Positions 27,595 to 35,400 of a stretch of DNA of 64,000 nucleotides are shown here, in pieces (position 1 is the stretch's first letter; the number at the start of each line of letters is the position of its first letter). The position numbers were made by a program, and so were the translations under genes. This DNA comes from Corynebacterium sp. J010B-136 (GTDB lineage Bacteria; Actinomycetota; Actinomycetes; Mycobacteriales; Mycobacteriaceae): assembly GCF_002967075.1 (NCBI RefSeq), contig NZ_PUGE01000003.1, positions 1 through 64,000 of the forward strand, read 5' to 3'. Below the pieces are notes generated by a model that saw nothing but the letters and a program-made list of their open reading frames with translations, had not been told where the DNA came from and did no database searches.

Positions 27595-29166
27595 CTATTG
27601 CGGTGTCGATACCTTGAGATTCGACACCGTCGGCGTCGGCTTGGCGCTGGGGTTGAACATCCAATAGGCGCCCCACCACGACAACAGCAGTGAGCCAAGC
27701 ACCCACCACCAGGTATAAAGCTGGTGGTTGCCGTCGCCGGAAAATGCCAAAGCCACAAAGATTGAGGCACCGGCGGACAGTTGAATGAGCCAGCGTGGGG
27801 GACGGGCCACGCCTAGAAGCGAGATGACTGAGGCGAAATACCAGGGCAGCGTCACCGTATTAAACATGAAAGCTACCTGGTAAGCAGCGGGGATACCCAG
27901 CATGGCTGCACGGCGATTCGCTCTAAACAGCCACCACATCACTGCCAGTCCCAGCAACATCAAGACGCTGGCTCCTGAACGCATGATGCTTAATATTTCG
28001 TTATAAGTAATGTCCTCATTCAGCGTGGTAATCAAAGGCGCCAGAGTATCGGTTGCAACAGTAGGACCGGCTAGGGGATTAATTACCTTAGAGTTGCCGG
28101 TAATCTCCGTTAACCAACCCCATGAGGTACCAGATACCCAGGTAACAGCAGCCACCACGATAATGGTCTCTGCGACGGCGACGAGCCCGGAGGCTAGGAA
28201 AGCCAGCACTTTATTAATGCGTTGACCATAGTGGTGCATCATCAGCCACACCACGAAAGGAATCGCGATGAAAGCGGTTGCTTTGAGCGACACAGAGACT
28301 GCAATCAGCGCAATGCCGGCGATATAACGATTGTGCAGGCACAGCAAAAGCCCGACGGAGACCAATGCGACCATGGTGGACTCATTGTGCATGCCACCAA
28401 TAAGGTGCAAAATCATTACCGGGTTAGCCACACCGAGCCACAGCGCCAAAGTGGGATCGCCACCAAGCTTGCGGGCAATCAAAGGAATCGACCATGCGAT
28501 TGCCGCGAAACTTAGAACAGAAATCAGCTTGTAGACAAAAACTCCGATGGTGACGTTATCGCCGACCAGACGCGTAACACCCTCGCCCAGCCACAAGTGC
28601 AGCGGGCCATAAGGGGTAGTGGTATTGCGCCAGTCCTGGGAAACCTCCAACAAGAAAGGGCCAGGGTTTACCGCGGGACCTTCCGTATAAGGATCAAAGC
28701 CATCGCGCACCATCGCGCCTTGCATGAGGTAGGAATATACGTCCCGGGAGGACAGTGGCGCAGCCAAGAGCAACGGGGCAATCCATGTCCACATTGTTGT
28801 GCGCATTTTCGCAAAAGCTGTTTCATCCACCTGCGCGGAGGGGACGGGGCGGGCTGCTAAAGAAAATTTTGGCGGCGTCGAGGAAGTATCAACCCCGCCG
28901 GTGTTGCGCCGCACGCTCGCGCTGATGAGAAACTTGCCGGCCAAAATCCATGCTGCAATGAGCACAAACATGCCCACCCAGAACAAAGTCATGCCGATAT
29001 TACGACCATGACCGGCAGAGACCACGCTGATATTGAGGGCTTCTAAAATACCGCCGCGATTGCGTGTTGCACCACCTGCATATGACGCAAGGGTCAGCAC
29101 AATTGTGCCCACAACACCCAGGGCAAGGGCACTAGGCAGCTTGATAGTCATTGCTTGCTTGACCAT
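27595..29166 (-). CDS. mptA: Alpha-1,6-mannosyltransferase (lipomannan backbone)
   Basis: MptA is a polytopic GT-C glycosyltransferase that uses decaprenyl-phosphomannose to extend the alpha-1,6-mannan core of lipomannan outside the membrane. The 523-residue protein has about 13 hydrophobic helices and the first-loop region APLSSRDVYSYLMQGAMVRDGFDPY with the acidic catalytic residue expected in GT-C enzymes, then FLLEVSQDWRNTTTPYGPLHLWLGEGV. Position next to the polyprenyl synthase gene and pknL is as in C. glutamicum. ATG 29166 lies 9 nt after the upstream gene; a second ATG at 29151 is possible. Confidence 0.92.
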   Translation of the reverse strand: MVKQAMTIKLPSALALGVVGTIVLTLASYAGGATRNRGGILEALNISVVSAGHGRNIGMTLFWVGMFVLIAAWILAGKFLISASVRRNTGGVDTSSTPPKFSLAARPVPSAQVDETAFAKMRTTMWTWIAPLLLAAPLSSRDVYSYLMQGAMVRDGFDPYTEGPAVNPGPFLLEVSQDWRNTTTPYGPLHLWLGEGVTRLVGDNVTIGVFVYKLISVLSFAAIAWSIPLIARKLGGDPTLALWLGVANPVMILHLIGGMHNESTMVALVSVGLLLCLHNRYIAGIALIAVSVSLKATAFIAIPFVVWLMMHHYGQRINKVLAFLASGLVAVAETIIVVAAVTWVSGTSWGWLTEITGNSKVINPLAGPTVATDTLAPLITTLNEDITYNEILSIMRSGASVLMLLGLAVMWWLFRANRRAAMLGIPAAYQVAFMFNTVTLPWYFASVISLLGVARPPRWLIQLSAGASIFVALAFSGDGNHQLYTWWWVLGSLLLSWWGAYWMFNPSAKPTPTVSNLKVSTPQ

Positions 29167-29175
29167 GTAAAGATC

Positions 29176-30276
29176 CTATTTTGCTCGAGCGGTGGACTTG
29201 ATAGCCAAAGAACGCAGGAGCTCCGTTACCTCGGAATTTACATTCGCGGCAGCAAGATACTCCAGGCCAGATTGGGTAAGAGCATCAATGCGCTGCTCAA
29301 TTTCTTCAGGCGCCCCAGAATCTTCAATCATCTGCGACATCTTGGACAACACGCTTGGATCATCTGTCGCCCCAAGATTTTCGCGCAAGAACTTTGCGGC
29401 GGCTGGGTCTTGTTCATCGGCGCGCTGCAAAGCAATTGCCATGAGCACCGTTCGCTTGCCCTCGCGCAGATCATCACCAGCTGGCTTGCCAGTAACCTGG
29501 GGGTCTCCAAAGACACCCAGCTGGTCATCACGAAGCTGGAAGGCGATGCCGATATCGCGACCGTAGCCCCTAAAGGCATCGATAAGCTTGTCTGATGCTC
29601 CCGCGATAGCGGCACCCAAATGCAACGGGCGTTCGATAGTGTACGCAGCGGTTTTGAAACGGTTAACCGAATCAGACAGCTCCACCGATTCAATGGCTGC
29701 GGCCTCTAGTGACACGTCCAAGAGCTGCCCGCCGATGACCTCCGTGCGCATGGCGCGCCATGGCTCACGGGCCCGCTGGATGGCGGCCTGCGAAATACCA
29801 GAGTCTAAGAACATATCTTCAGCCCAGACCAAAGACATGTCACCAATCAAAATTGCAGCTGAGCGGCCGAAATCAGCAGAATTGCCCGTCCAGCCCAGCG
29901 CACGATGCTGTGCTTCTACCGCGCGGTGCACCGTGGGATTGCCGCGGCGGGTATCGGAGGCATCCACGATGTCATCGTGGATCAGTGCACACGACTGAAT
30001 GAATTCCAAAGAAGAAGCAGCGCGCAGGACCGCTTGGGGATCTTCTGAACCTAACAACCCATCAGCGGCCACGAAGCCTGCCCATGCATAGAGAGGGCGG
30101 ATGCGCTTGCCACCGTCGAGCACGAAGCGCTCTAGATGCTCAATAGCTTCGGTGACAGGTTTTCCAATTTGTGCGAGCTGAGGCTCCCGAGCTTTCAAAA
30201 AAGAGGAGAGTTCAGCACGAACGTGCTTGGGAATCTCGGCTATAGGAAGTTGGGAGAAATCCTCAGAATTATTCAT
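29176..30276 (-). CDS. idsA: Geranylgeranyl/polyprenyl diphosphate synthase
   Basis: This prenyltransferase condenses isopentenyl diphosphate with allylic diphosphates. The 366-residue protein has the first Asp-rich motif DDIVDASDTRRGNPT, GGKRIRP near the N-terminus, and the second Asp-rich motif QLRDDQLGVFGDP, plus KPAGDDLREGKRT. It corresponds to IdsA of C. glutamicum, the main GGPP synthase feeding carotenoid and menaquinone side chains. It forms a two-gene unit with mptA, whose substrate also depends on polyprenyl phosphate. In C. glutamicum metF lies next to this gene as I recall; here a GNAT gene is next instead. Confidence 0.92.
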   Translation of the reverse strand: MNNSEDFSQLPIAEIPKHVRAELSSFLKAREPQLAQIGKPVTEAIEHLERFVLDGGKRIRPLYAWAGFVAADGLLGSEDPQAVLRAASSLEFIQSCALIHDDIVDASDTRRGNPTVHRAVEAQHRALGWTGNSADFGRSAAILIGDMSLVWAEDMFLDSGISQAAIQRAREPWRAMRTEVIGGQLLDVSLEAAAIESVELSDSVNRFKTAAYTIERPLHLGAAIAGASDKLIDAFRGYGRDIGIAFQLRDDQLGVFGDPQVTGKPAGDDLREGKRTVLMAIALQRADEQDPAAAKFLRENLGATDDPSVLSKMSQMIEDSGAPEEIEQRIDALTQSGLEYLAAANVNSEVTELLRSLAIKSTARAK

Positions 30277-30307
30277 GGCCTTTAGCCTACCTTTAGCATT
30301 CCCGACT

Positions 30308-30865
30308 TTAAGAAAGCGGTAGCGGCAATTTCAAGATGGCAAAGGGGCGTTCATCACCGGGGTAGCGGTACTGGCGGATGACGTCTGTAAAACCCATTGA
30401 CCGATACAGACTAAAAGCACGGTTAGATTCATTGGGCACTTCAGGCGTGGAAAGCAAAGCCCATTTGCCCGGCGCATTCCACAACAATTCAGTGAGGAGC
30501 TGTCTGCCCAAGCCATGGCCCTGCATCCGGGGAAGCACATGGACCTCAGCGACCTCGAAGTAGCTGCGAAGTATCTCGCCTTCTTCTGCGGATAATTCGC
30601 CTTTCTTGCGCAGCGCGAGGCGTAGTTGGCGGTCCCACCACGAATCCGGAGTGCCAATAAAACCGTAGGCAACGCCGATGACTCCAGTCGCGTCCTCCGC
30701 GATCAGCGAGGTAAAACCGGGTCGAACGACCTCACGCCGCCAGGAAAATATACGGCCTTCACGAATGGCGGGGTGATAGCCCATGGCACTGATGTAGATA
30801 TCCACCAAGGAGTCAGCGTTGAGCGCGAACTCCTGTGGTGAGAGGCGGCGGATTGTTAAAGACAC
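30308..30865 (-). CDS. GNAT-family N-acetyltransferase
   Basis: The 185-residue protein has the acetyl-CoA binding motif RMQGHGLGRQLLTELLWNAP and the C-terminal RAFSLYRSMGFTDVIRQYRYPG typical of GNAT enzymes. Acidic VAEVHVLP strand 4 precedes the CoA loop. It resembles Rv2170 by location near idsA. The acceptor is not evident. It may be cotranscribed with idsA-mptA (31-bp gap). Confidence 0.85.
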   Translation of the reverse strand: MSLTIRRLSPQEFALNADSLVDIYISAMGYHPAIREGRIFSWRREVVRPGFTSLIAEDATGVIGVAYGFIGTPDSWWDRQLRLALRKKGELSAEEGEILRSYFEVAEVHVLPRMQGHGLGRQLLTELLWNAPGKWALLSTPEVPNESNRAFSLYRSMGFTDVIRQYRYPGDERPFAILKLPLPLS

Positions 30866-31008
30866 AGTCTCTATCTAACAAAACTTTTACTTGTAATGGG
30901 TGGGATTGCCCCTGTTGAAGGGAAAAGAGTTGGGGCAGTTGCGTCTTAATCGAACATGAAACCGCTGCCGTGTTCGAAATCTTACAGCGCTGTGTGCAGT
31001 AAAAACCT

Positions 31009-31036
31009 TTCCGGTATCGAACAGGTGAGCTATACT
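31009..31036 (+). promoter_or_regulatory. Promoter of the HEPN-like gene
   Basis: TTCCGG (31009-31014), a 16-bp spacer and a consensus -10 TATACT (31031-31036) give a leader of about 80 nt, which carries GAAGGAGG before the start codon. Confidence 0.6.
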
Positions 31037-31125
31037 GGGGGCATGGATGTACGAAGCGGGTTCTAAAGTAAGGCACATAAACACACGGGTTATATCGCAA
31101 GCAATAGCGTGAAGGAGGCAAAGCG

Positions 31126-31578
31126 ATGGGACAGGTAATTTCTGCAACAGCTCGACGGGTTCAGCGACAAGGTGGCCAAGGCTCCAGGCGTCAGCGTTTT
31201 CTGACCCAGGCCGCGCTTTTGCTTGCTGATGCCCGTGCGGATGCGGCGAATGGTCGGATGGATCAGGCCTTGGAAAAGGCATACCAGGCTGGGCTGCGCA
31301 CTGCTGGCGCCTGTGTGGCAGCTTCCGCAACTGTTTCCAAGCGTCGCCGCTTGCCGACTTCCGCGTGGGATCAATTGAGCCTGGTGGGGGCAGGGGAAAA
31401 AGAATGGGCAGATTCTTTCCGTGCTTACTCTCGGACACGCTCGCGCCTAGCGTCCGGCATTGACCGTGATGTCGCGGACCAGGTTGTATTCGACCTGATG
31501 GACTTGGCGGCTCGCTTTTTGGAGATGGCTGAGACCGGCACTCACGACTTTGATGGAGTCGGTGGTCAAGCGGCGTAG
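31126..31578 (+). CDS. SAV_6107-type HEPN domain protein
   Basis: The 150-residue helical protein begins with a basic tail and has RRQRFLTQAALLLADARADAANGRMDQALEKAYQAGLRTAGACVAA, a pattern of the actinobacterial SAV_6107 HEPN family that is usually encoded just upstream of the dcw cluster. The later part (SRTRSRLASGIDRDVADQVVFDLMDLAARFLEMAE) is also helical. The canonical RX4-6H RNase motif of HEPN toxins is not clear, so nuclease activity is not claimed. A good RBS (GAAGGAGG) and an upstream TATACT promoter are present. Confidence 0.75.
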   Translation: MGQVISATARRVQRQGGQGSRRQRFLTQAALLLADARADAANGRMDQALEKAYQAGLRTAGACVAASATVSKRRRLPTSAWDQLSLVGAGEKEWADSFRAYSRTRSRLASGIDRDVADQVVFDLMDLAARFLEMAETGTHDFDGVGGQAA

Positions 31579-31731
31579 GTCTAGTCGTTACCGAAGTGTG
31601 GCGATAATCGTTTGAAAAGGTGACGCAGGAAACTGCAACCGCGGGAACTAACTGGTTATTGTGTGCGTTGTATTGGGTAGAACAGGAAATATTGTCACCG
31701 AATTGATGATCGGCTACAGCGATGGCTCGGT

Positions 31732-31737
31732 TATACT
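31732..31737 (+). promoter_or_regulatory. -10 hexamer TATACT before the DUF3040 gene
   Basis: TATACT matches the consensus -10, about 75 nt before the GTG at 31813. No clear -35 is visible at 16-18 bp. Confidence 0.5.
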
Positions 31738-31812
31738 GAAGGTAAACCTAGGGTGACGATTTGCTGAGATAGTTGATACGTAACTTATTAGCCCGGACTT
31801 ATTGGAGGAACA

Positions 31813-32211
31813 GTGTCTCTTTCAGAGCAAGAGCAGCGCGCACTTCGCGAAATTGAGAAGTCCCTGCTTGCTGAGGATCCCAACTTCGGTGCCTCCGTGT
31901 CCAGTGCCTCTTCGTTTGGTGGCTCCGGCGGTGCCGTAACCCTGCGCGGTGTAGCGCTTGTGGTTGTCGGTTTGGTGATGCTGGTGGGTGGCGTTGCATT
32001 GGCGCAGACAAGCTTGTGGTTCGTGCTGCTTTCCATTGCTGGATTCCTAGTCATGTTCGGTGCAGGTGTTTGGATGCTTCGCGGTTCTGGAGACGGTTCC
32101 GCGCGTTCTTCTAGGAAGAAATCCAAGTCTGGTGGAGCAGGTTCTGCGAAAGACAGCGGCGCAGCGAGCAAGTTAGAAGAAAACTTCCGTCGTCGATTTG
32201 AAGAGCGCTAG
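31813..32211 (+). CDS. DUF3040 family membrane protein
   Basis: The 132-residue protein begins MSLSEQEQRALREIEKSLLAEDPNF, the DUF3040 signature, followed by two adjacent membrane helices (LRGVALVVVGLVMLVGGVALA and WFVLLSIAGFLVMFGAGVWML) and a basic, Ser/Gly-rich C-terminal tail ending LEENFRRRFEER. The homologue Rv2169c lies at the same place upstream of mraZ. Function is unknown; the setting suggests an envelope or division role. GTG 31813 has TGGAGGAAC upstream. Confidence 0.9.
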   Translation: MSLSEQEQRALREIEKSLLAEDPNFGASVSSASSFGGSGGAVTLRGVALVVVGLVMLVGGVALAQTSLWFVLLSIAGFLVMFGAGVWMLRGSGDGSARSSRKKSKSGGAGSAKDSGAASKLEENFRRRFEER

Positions 32212-32234
32212 ACACACGTAGCACTCATAGCCTT

Positions 32235-32288
32235 AACGAGGTGCGCCTCGGCCGTAGATGCGGCCGGGGCGCACCTCGTTTTGTTTTG
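32235..32288 (+). terminator. Strong intrinsic terminator before the dcw cluster
   Basis: AACGAGGTGCGCC (32235-32247) pairs with GGCGCACCTCGTT (32268-32280), CGGCCG pairs inside, and TTGTTTTG follows. It isolates the mraZ region from upstream transcription. Confidence 0.95.
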
Positions 32289-32613
32289 CCCTTTTTATAA
32301 TCTCCCACTTTCGCCCACCTCAAATCCCCACTTTCACCCACCTTGTGCCCGGGCGGGTTTCTAGAGTTGTTTGCACGGCGAGTGGGTTAGAGGGGATCTT
32401 CTTTTGTGTGCCAAAATGCCTGTTCGCGTGAGTGAATCGGGGAGAATGTGGAATAAGCAAACACATTTGTTATTGGTGCAATTGTTAATGGTGGGGTAGT
32501 AGTTGTGCATTTTGGGTGTGGTTAGACGCGTTTTGGGGAAATCTCCCCACCAAATTTATAGCCTTTGAACTGTGGTTATGTTTAAAATTAGAGATAGCTT
32601 GCGTGTAAAACTG

Positions 32614-32655
32614 TTGAAGGTGGGGGAAAGTGGGGTAGAGTGGGGCGCAGCGGGT
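32614..32655 (+). promoter_or_regulatory. mraZ promoter with overlapping MraZ boxes
   Basis: TGGGG occurs at 32621, 32631 and 32641 with CGGGT at 32651, i.e. four boxes at a strict 10-bp period. This is the TGGG-N repeat architecture bound by MraZ in other bacteria. TTGAAG (32614-32619) and TAGAGT (32636-32641), 16 bp apart, form a candidate core promoter that the boxes overlap, which would allow autorepression. The remaining 32289-32610 stretch holds no gene. Confidence 0.75.
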
Positions 32656-32740
32656 TAGAAGTGGTGAGAATCTAGCATTCACACCGCTTCATATTCGTGA
32701 AGAGGAAACCGGTGTTGTTAAGCAAGGAAGGTGGACCGGG

Positions 32741-33175
32741 ATGTTTCTCGGAACCTACACTCCGAAGCTTGATGACAAAGGTCGACTAACACTTCCGGCT
32801 AAGTTTCGTGATGAGCTAGCTGGAGGGCTGATGGTGACAAAGGGGCAAGACCACTCTTTGGCTGTGTATCCCCGTGAGGAATTCGCGGAAAGAGCACGCA
32901 AAGCAGCGGCCGTGTCTCGAACGAATCCAGAAGCGCGTGCGTTTATTCGTAACCTGGCTGCCAGTGCGGATGAGCAAAGGCCTGATGGAAGCGGTCGAAT
33001 CACACTGTCAGCAGCACACCGTAAGTACGCGAACCTTTCTAAGGAATGCGTAGTTATTGGCTCAGTTGATTTCCTTGAGATTTGGGACGCAGCCGCTTGG
33101 GCTGAATACCAGTCGCAAACTGAAGATGCCTACTCGGCAGCTGACGCGGACGATGTTCTCGGCGGCTTGCTCTAG
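32741..33175 (+). CDS. mraZ: Transcriptional regulator MraZ
   Basis: The 144-residue protein contains two tandem SpoVT/AbrB-like domains, with the DNA-binding signatures [20 protein letters not shown] (residues 7-26) and [16 protein letters not shown]. MraZ forms ring oligomers and binds spaced TGGG repeats ahead of its own operon. It is the first gene of the dcw cluster. RBS AAGGAAGG precedes ATG 32741. The C-terminal acidic tail ([13 protein letters not shown]) is normal for Corynebacterium. Confidence 0.96.
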   Translation: MFLGTYTPKLDDKGRLTLPAKFRDELAGGLMVTKGQDHSLAVYPREEFAERARKAAAVSRTNPEARAFIRNLAASADEQRPDGSGRITLSAAHRKYANLSKECVVIGSVDFLEIWDAAAWAEYQSQTEDAYSAADADDVLGGLL

Positions 33176-33294
33176 GCGAATGAAAACTAGAGAGAGAGTG
33201 CGTGTAAGGACTCTGTCTGAGGTTGATGTTCTGGTGTACTTCCCCGATATCAGAGCGTCCCTCGGACAGGGCCCTATACGCACTCGATTCATCT

Positions 33295-33318
33295 CAGGGG
33301 TTCCTAAAGGAGCCCCTG
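33295..33318 (+). promoter_or_regulatory. Hairpin just before the rsmH ribosome-binding site
   Basis: CAGGGGTTCC (33295-33304) and GGAGCCCCTG (33309-33318) pair with a single mismatch around TAAA, 7 nt before the RBS. It could set RsmH translation or mark an mRNA processing site. Confidence 0.5.
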
Positions 33319-33342
33319 TCAGCAGGAAAGGGGGATATGCCC

Positions 33343-34389
33343 GTGAGTAATACAGATGTAAATTTCGATATTGAAGACAACCACGGTCACGTCCCCGTGA
33401 TGCGCTCACGTATGGCGGAGCTCATCGCACCTGCTGTGGAGGCAGCTGGTGATGGTGCCGTCATCGTTGACGGCACTCTTGGTGCTGGTGGGCACACCGA
33501 ATTCTTCCTGCGGGCTTTTCCACAAGCGCGAGTCATCGGTGTTGATCGTGATGCCGCATCTTTGGAGCAAGCTACCCAGCGCCTGGCCCCTTTTGGTGAC
33601 CGCTTTGTGGGCGTCAACGAACGCTTCGATGAAATCGGCCGCGCAATTAATGATGGCGAAGGCGAGGTCTTTGACATCGCGCGCGACAATGGCATCGCTG
33701 GTGCACTCTTCGATCTGGGAGTGTCGTCGATGCAGCTAGACCAGTCTGAGCGCGGTTTTGCCTACAAAGTTGATGCCCCTCTTGATATGCGCATGGACCC
33801 TTCCACCGGCATTACTGCCGCGGATGTGCTCAATACCTATTCCCATGGTGAGCTTGCGCGCATCTTGAAGTTCTATGGCGATGAACGCTTTGCTGGAAAA
33901 ATTGCTTCGGCAATTTTGAAAGAACGCGAAAGCCACCCCTTTGAAACCTCAGCTCGCTTGGTCGAGCTGCTGTATAACACTATTCCTGCAGCTACCCGTC
34001 GTACGGGTGGCCACCCAGCTAAGCGGACTTTCCAGGCACTGCGCGTGGAGGTCAACCGCGAGCTAGAAGCCATCGAACAGGTCATTCCAGTTATTACCTC
34101 TGGTTTGAAAATCGGTGGTCGGGTTGTCTTCATGAGCTATCAGTCTTTGGAAGACAAACTGGTCAAGTCCATGTTCAAGGAGCTGACCACTTCGTCGACG
34201 CCAGCGGGTCTCCCAATGGACTTACCTGGCACGGCTGCTTCCTTCAAGGCCATTACCCGTGGCTCGGAAAAGGCAACCGAGGCGGAGATTGCTGAGAATT
34301 CACGTGCCGCGTCAGTGCGCGTGCGTGCTTTTGAACGATTAGCAGGCGAGCATTCATTTCTTCCACCTGGAACTGGGATAGGGGCTTAA
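33343..34389 (+). CDS. rsmH: 16S rRNA m4C1402 methyltransferase
   Basis: RsmH (MraW) N4-methylates C1402 of 16S rRNA with S-adenosylmethionine. The 348-residue protein has [13 protein letters not shown], the SAM-binding [36 protein letters not shown] and [17 protein letters not shown]. The frame is open to 33223. The two sensible starts are ATG 33337 and GTG 33343; the latter is chosen because AGGAAAGGGGG lies 8 nt upstream of it but only 2 nt from the ATG. It is followed after 5 bp by ftsL. Confidence 0.94.
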   Translation: MSNTDVNFDIEDNHGHVPVMRSRMAELIAPAVEAAGDGAVIVDGTLGAGGHTEFFLRAFPQARVIGVDRDAASLEQATQRLAPFGDRFVGVNERFDEIGRAINDGEGEVFDIARDNGIAGALFDLGVSSMQLDQSERGFAYKVDAPLDMRMDPSTGITAADVLNTYSHGELARILKFYGDERFAGKIASAILKERESHPFETSARLVELLYNTIPAATRRTGGHPAKRTFQALRVEVNRELEAIEQVIPVITSGLKIGGRVVFMSYQSLEDKLVKSMFKELTTSSTPAGLPMDLPGTAASFKAITRGSEKATEAEIAENSRAASVRVRAFERLAGEHSFLPPGTGIGA

Positions 34390-34394
34390 AGAAA

Positions 34395-35270
34395 ATGGCA
34401 GATTCGACCACAACCAGGACAAAGAGAACCACCATGGGAACACGCACCAAGCGCGCACAGGGTTCAGCGACTGATGTCATGGACCGACCTGCCCGCACAC
34501 GCACCGCCAGTCGTGAAACTTCCGTGACGGGCGCAGTAAAAACCCGTACCTCAACTCAGACGCGCACCAATCGTGGAGTGCAAAGCACCGCGACACGAAC
34601 GGTGTCGCCGACGCGTACTACCCGTCGTGAGGTTCCGCAGATTACGCCCACGCCGCGCAAGTCTCGGCTGGGCTCACGCCAGGTCGTTACTGAGCGCGGG
34701 CGTCGTGTTACGCCGATTAAACAGGTCACGCTATTTTCGCGCTTGTCCGCTGTAGCGATTGCTCTTCTCATCGGTGGTGTGGTTTTAGCGGTGTGGCTCT
34801 CAGGCGTCTCAACCTCCCAGACTTTCCGCATCCAGCAGCTGACCTACCAGGAATCGCAACTGAACAACCAGTTGGAAACGCTAAACCGTGACCTTGAACA
34901 GGTACGTTCTTCAGCAGATGTTGCTCGCCGCGGTGCAGATGCCAAGATGGGGATTCCTTCCCAGCCAGGCATCGTAGAAGTTGCAGAAGATGGCTCAGTG
35001 GAAGAGCGTCGTCCTGCCACCGAAGGCACCGAAGCGATTATCGATGTCAACGGGGAACCAGTACGCACCGGACGAGCCACCAGTGATCCACGCGATACTG
35101 AGGGGGTGTCGGATGAACTCAACGCGGTTCCGCGCAACCAACAGCAGCGTGTTGGCGACGTTGATGCAGATGATGCGGTTGAATCTCGTCCAACTACTGA
35201 AGAAGAATCTGCCAATGCGCCTTTGCCAGTTGGGGAAAACCTGGATTCTCCATATCAGTCTGGTGAATAA
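34395..35270 (+). CDS. ftsL: FtsL-like cell division protein
   Basis: This bitopic divisome protein has an unusually long N-terminal cytoplasmic region of about 110 residues made of Thr/Arg-rich repeats (TRTKRTT, TRTSTQTRTNR, TRTVSPTRTTRR). One membrane helix follows (LSAVAIALLIGGVVLAVWLSGV), then a coiled coil (FRIQQLTYQESQLNNQLETLNRDLEQVRSS) and an acidic, disordered tail. The gene position between rsmH and ftsI supports the FtsL call; primary sequence conservation is low in this family. FtsL bridges FtsB/FtsQ and activates FtsWI. Confidence 0.85.
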   Translation: MADSTTTRTKRTTMGTRTKRAQGSATDVMDRPARTRTASRETSVTGAVKTRTSTQTRTNRGVQSTATRTVSPTRTTRREVPQITPTPRKSRLGSRQVVTERGRRVTPIKQVTLFSRLSAVAIALLIGGVVLAVWLSGVSTSQTFRIQQLTYQESQLNNQLETLNRDLEQVRSSADVARRGADAKMGIPSQPGIVEVAEDGSVEERRPATEGTEAIIDVNGEPVRTGRATSDPRDTEGVSDELNAVPRNQQQRVGDVDADDAVESRPTTEEESANAPLPVGENLDSPYQSGE

Positions 35271-35400
35271 GGGATAAGCCTCCCACACCTTAAGGATTGA
35301 TCCGGCTACAGTCATACGAGAATTCAATTCAGCAAAGGGCAATATTGCACCTTGGGTATTCCTTAACTTTGAGCATCATGAAGGCAGGTGACACACCACT

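Noticed and set aside
31126..31578. Calling the HEPN-like protein a toxin of a toxin-antitoxin pair
   Set aside because: No clear RX4-6H motif and no antitoxin gene beside it; it is a conserved single gene upstream of the dcw cluster.
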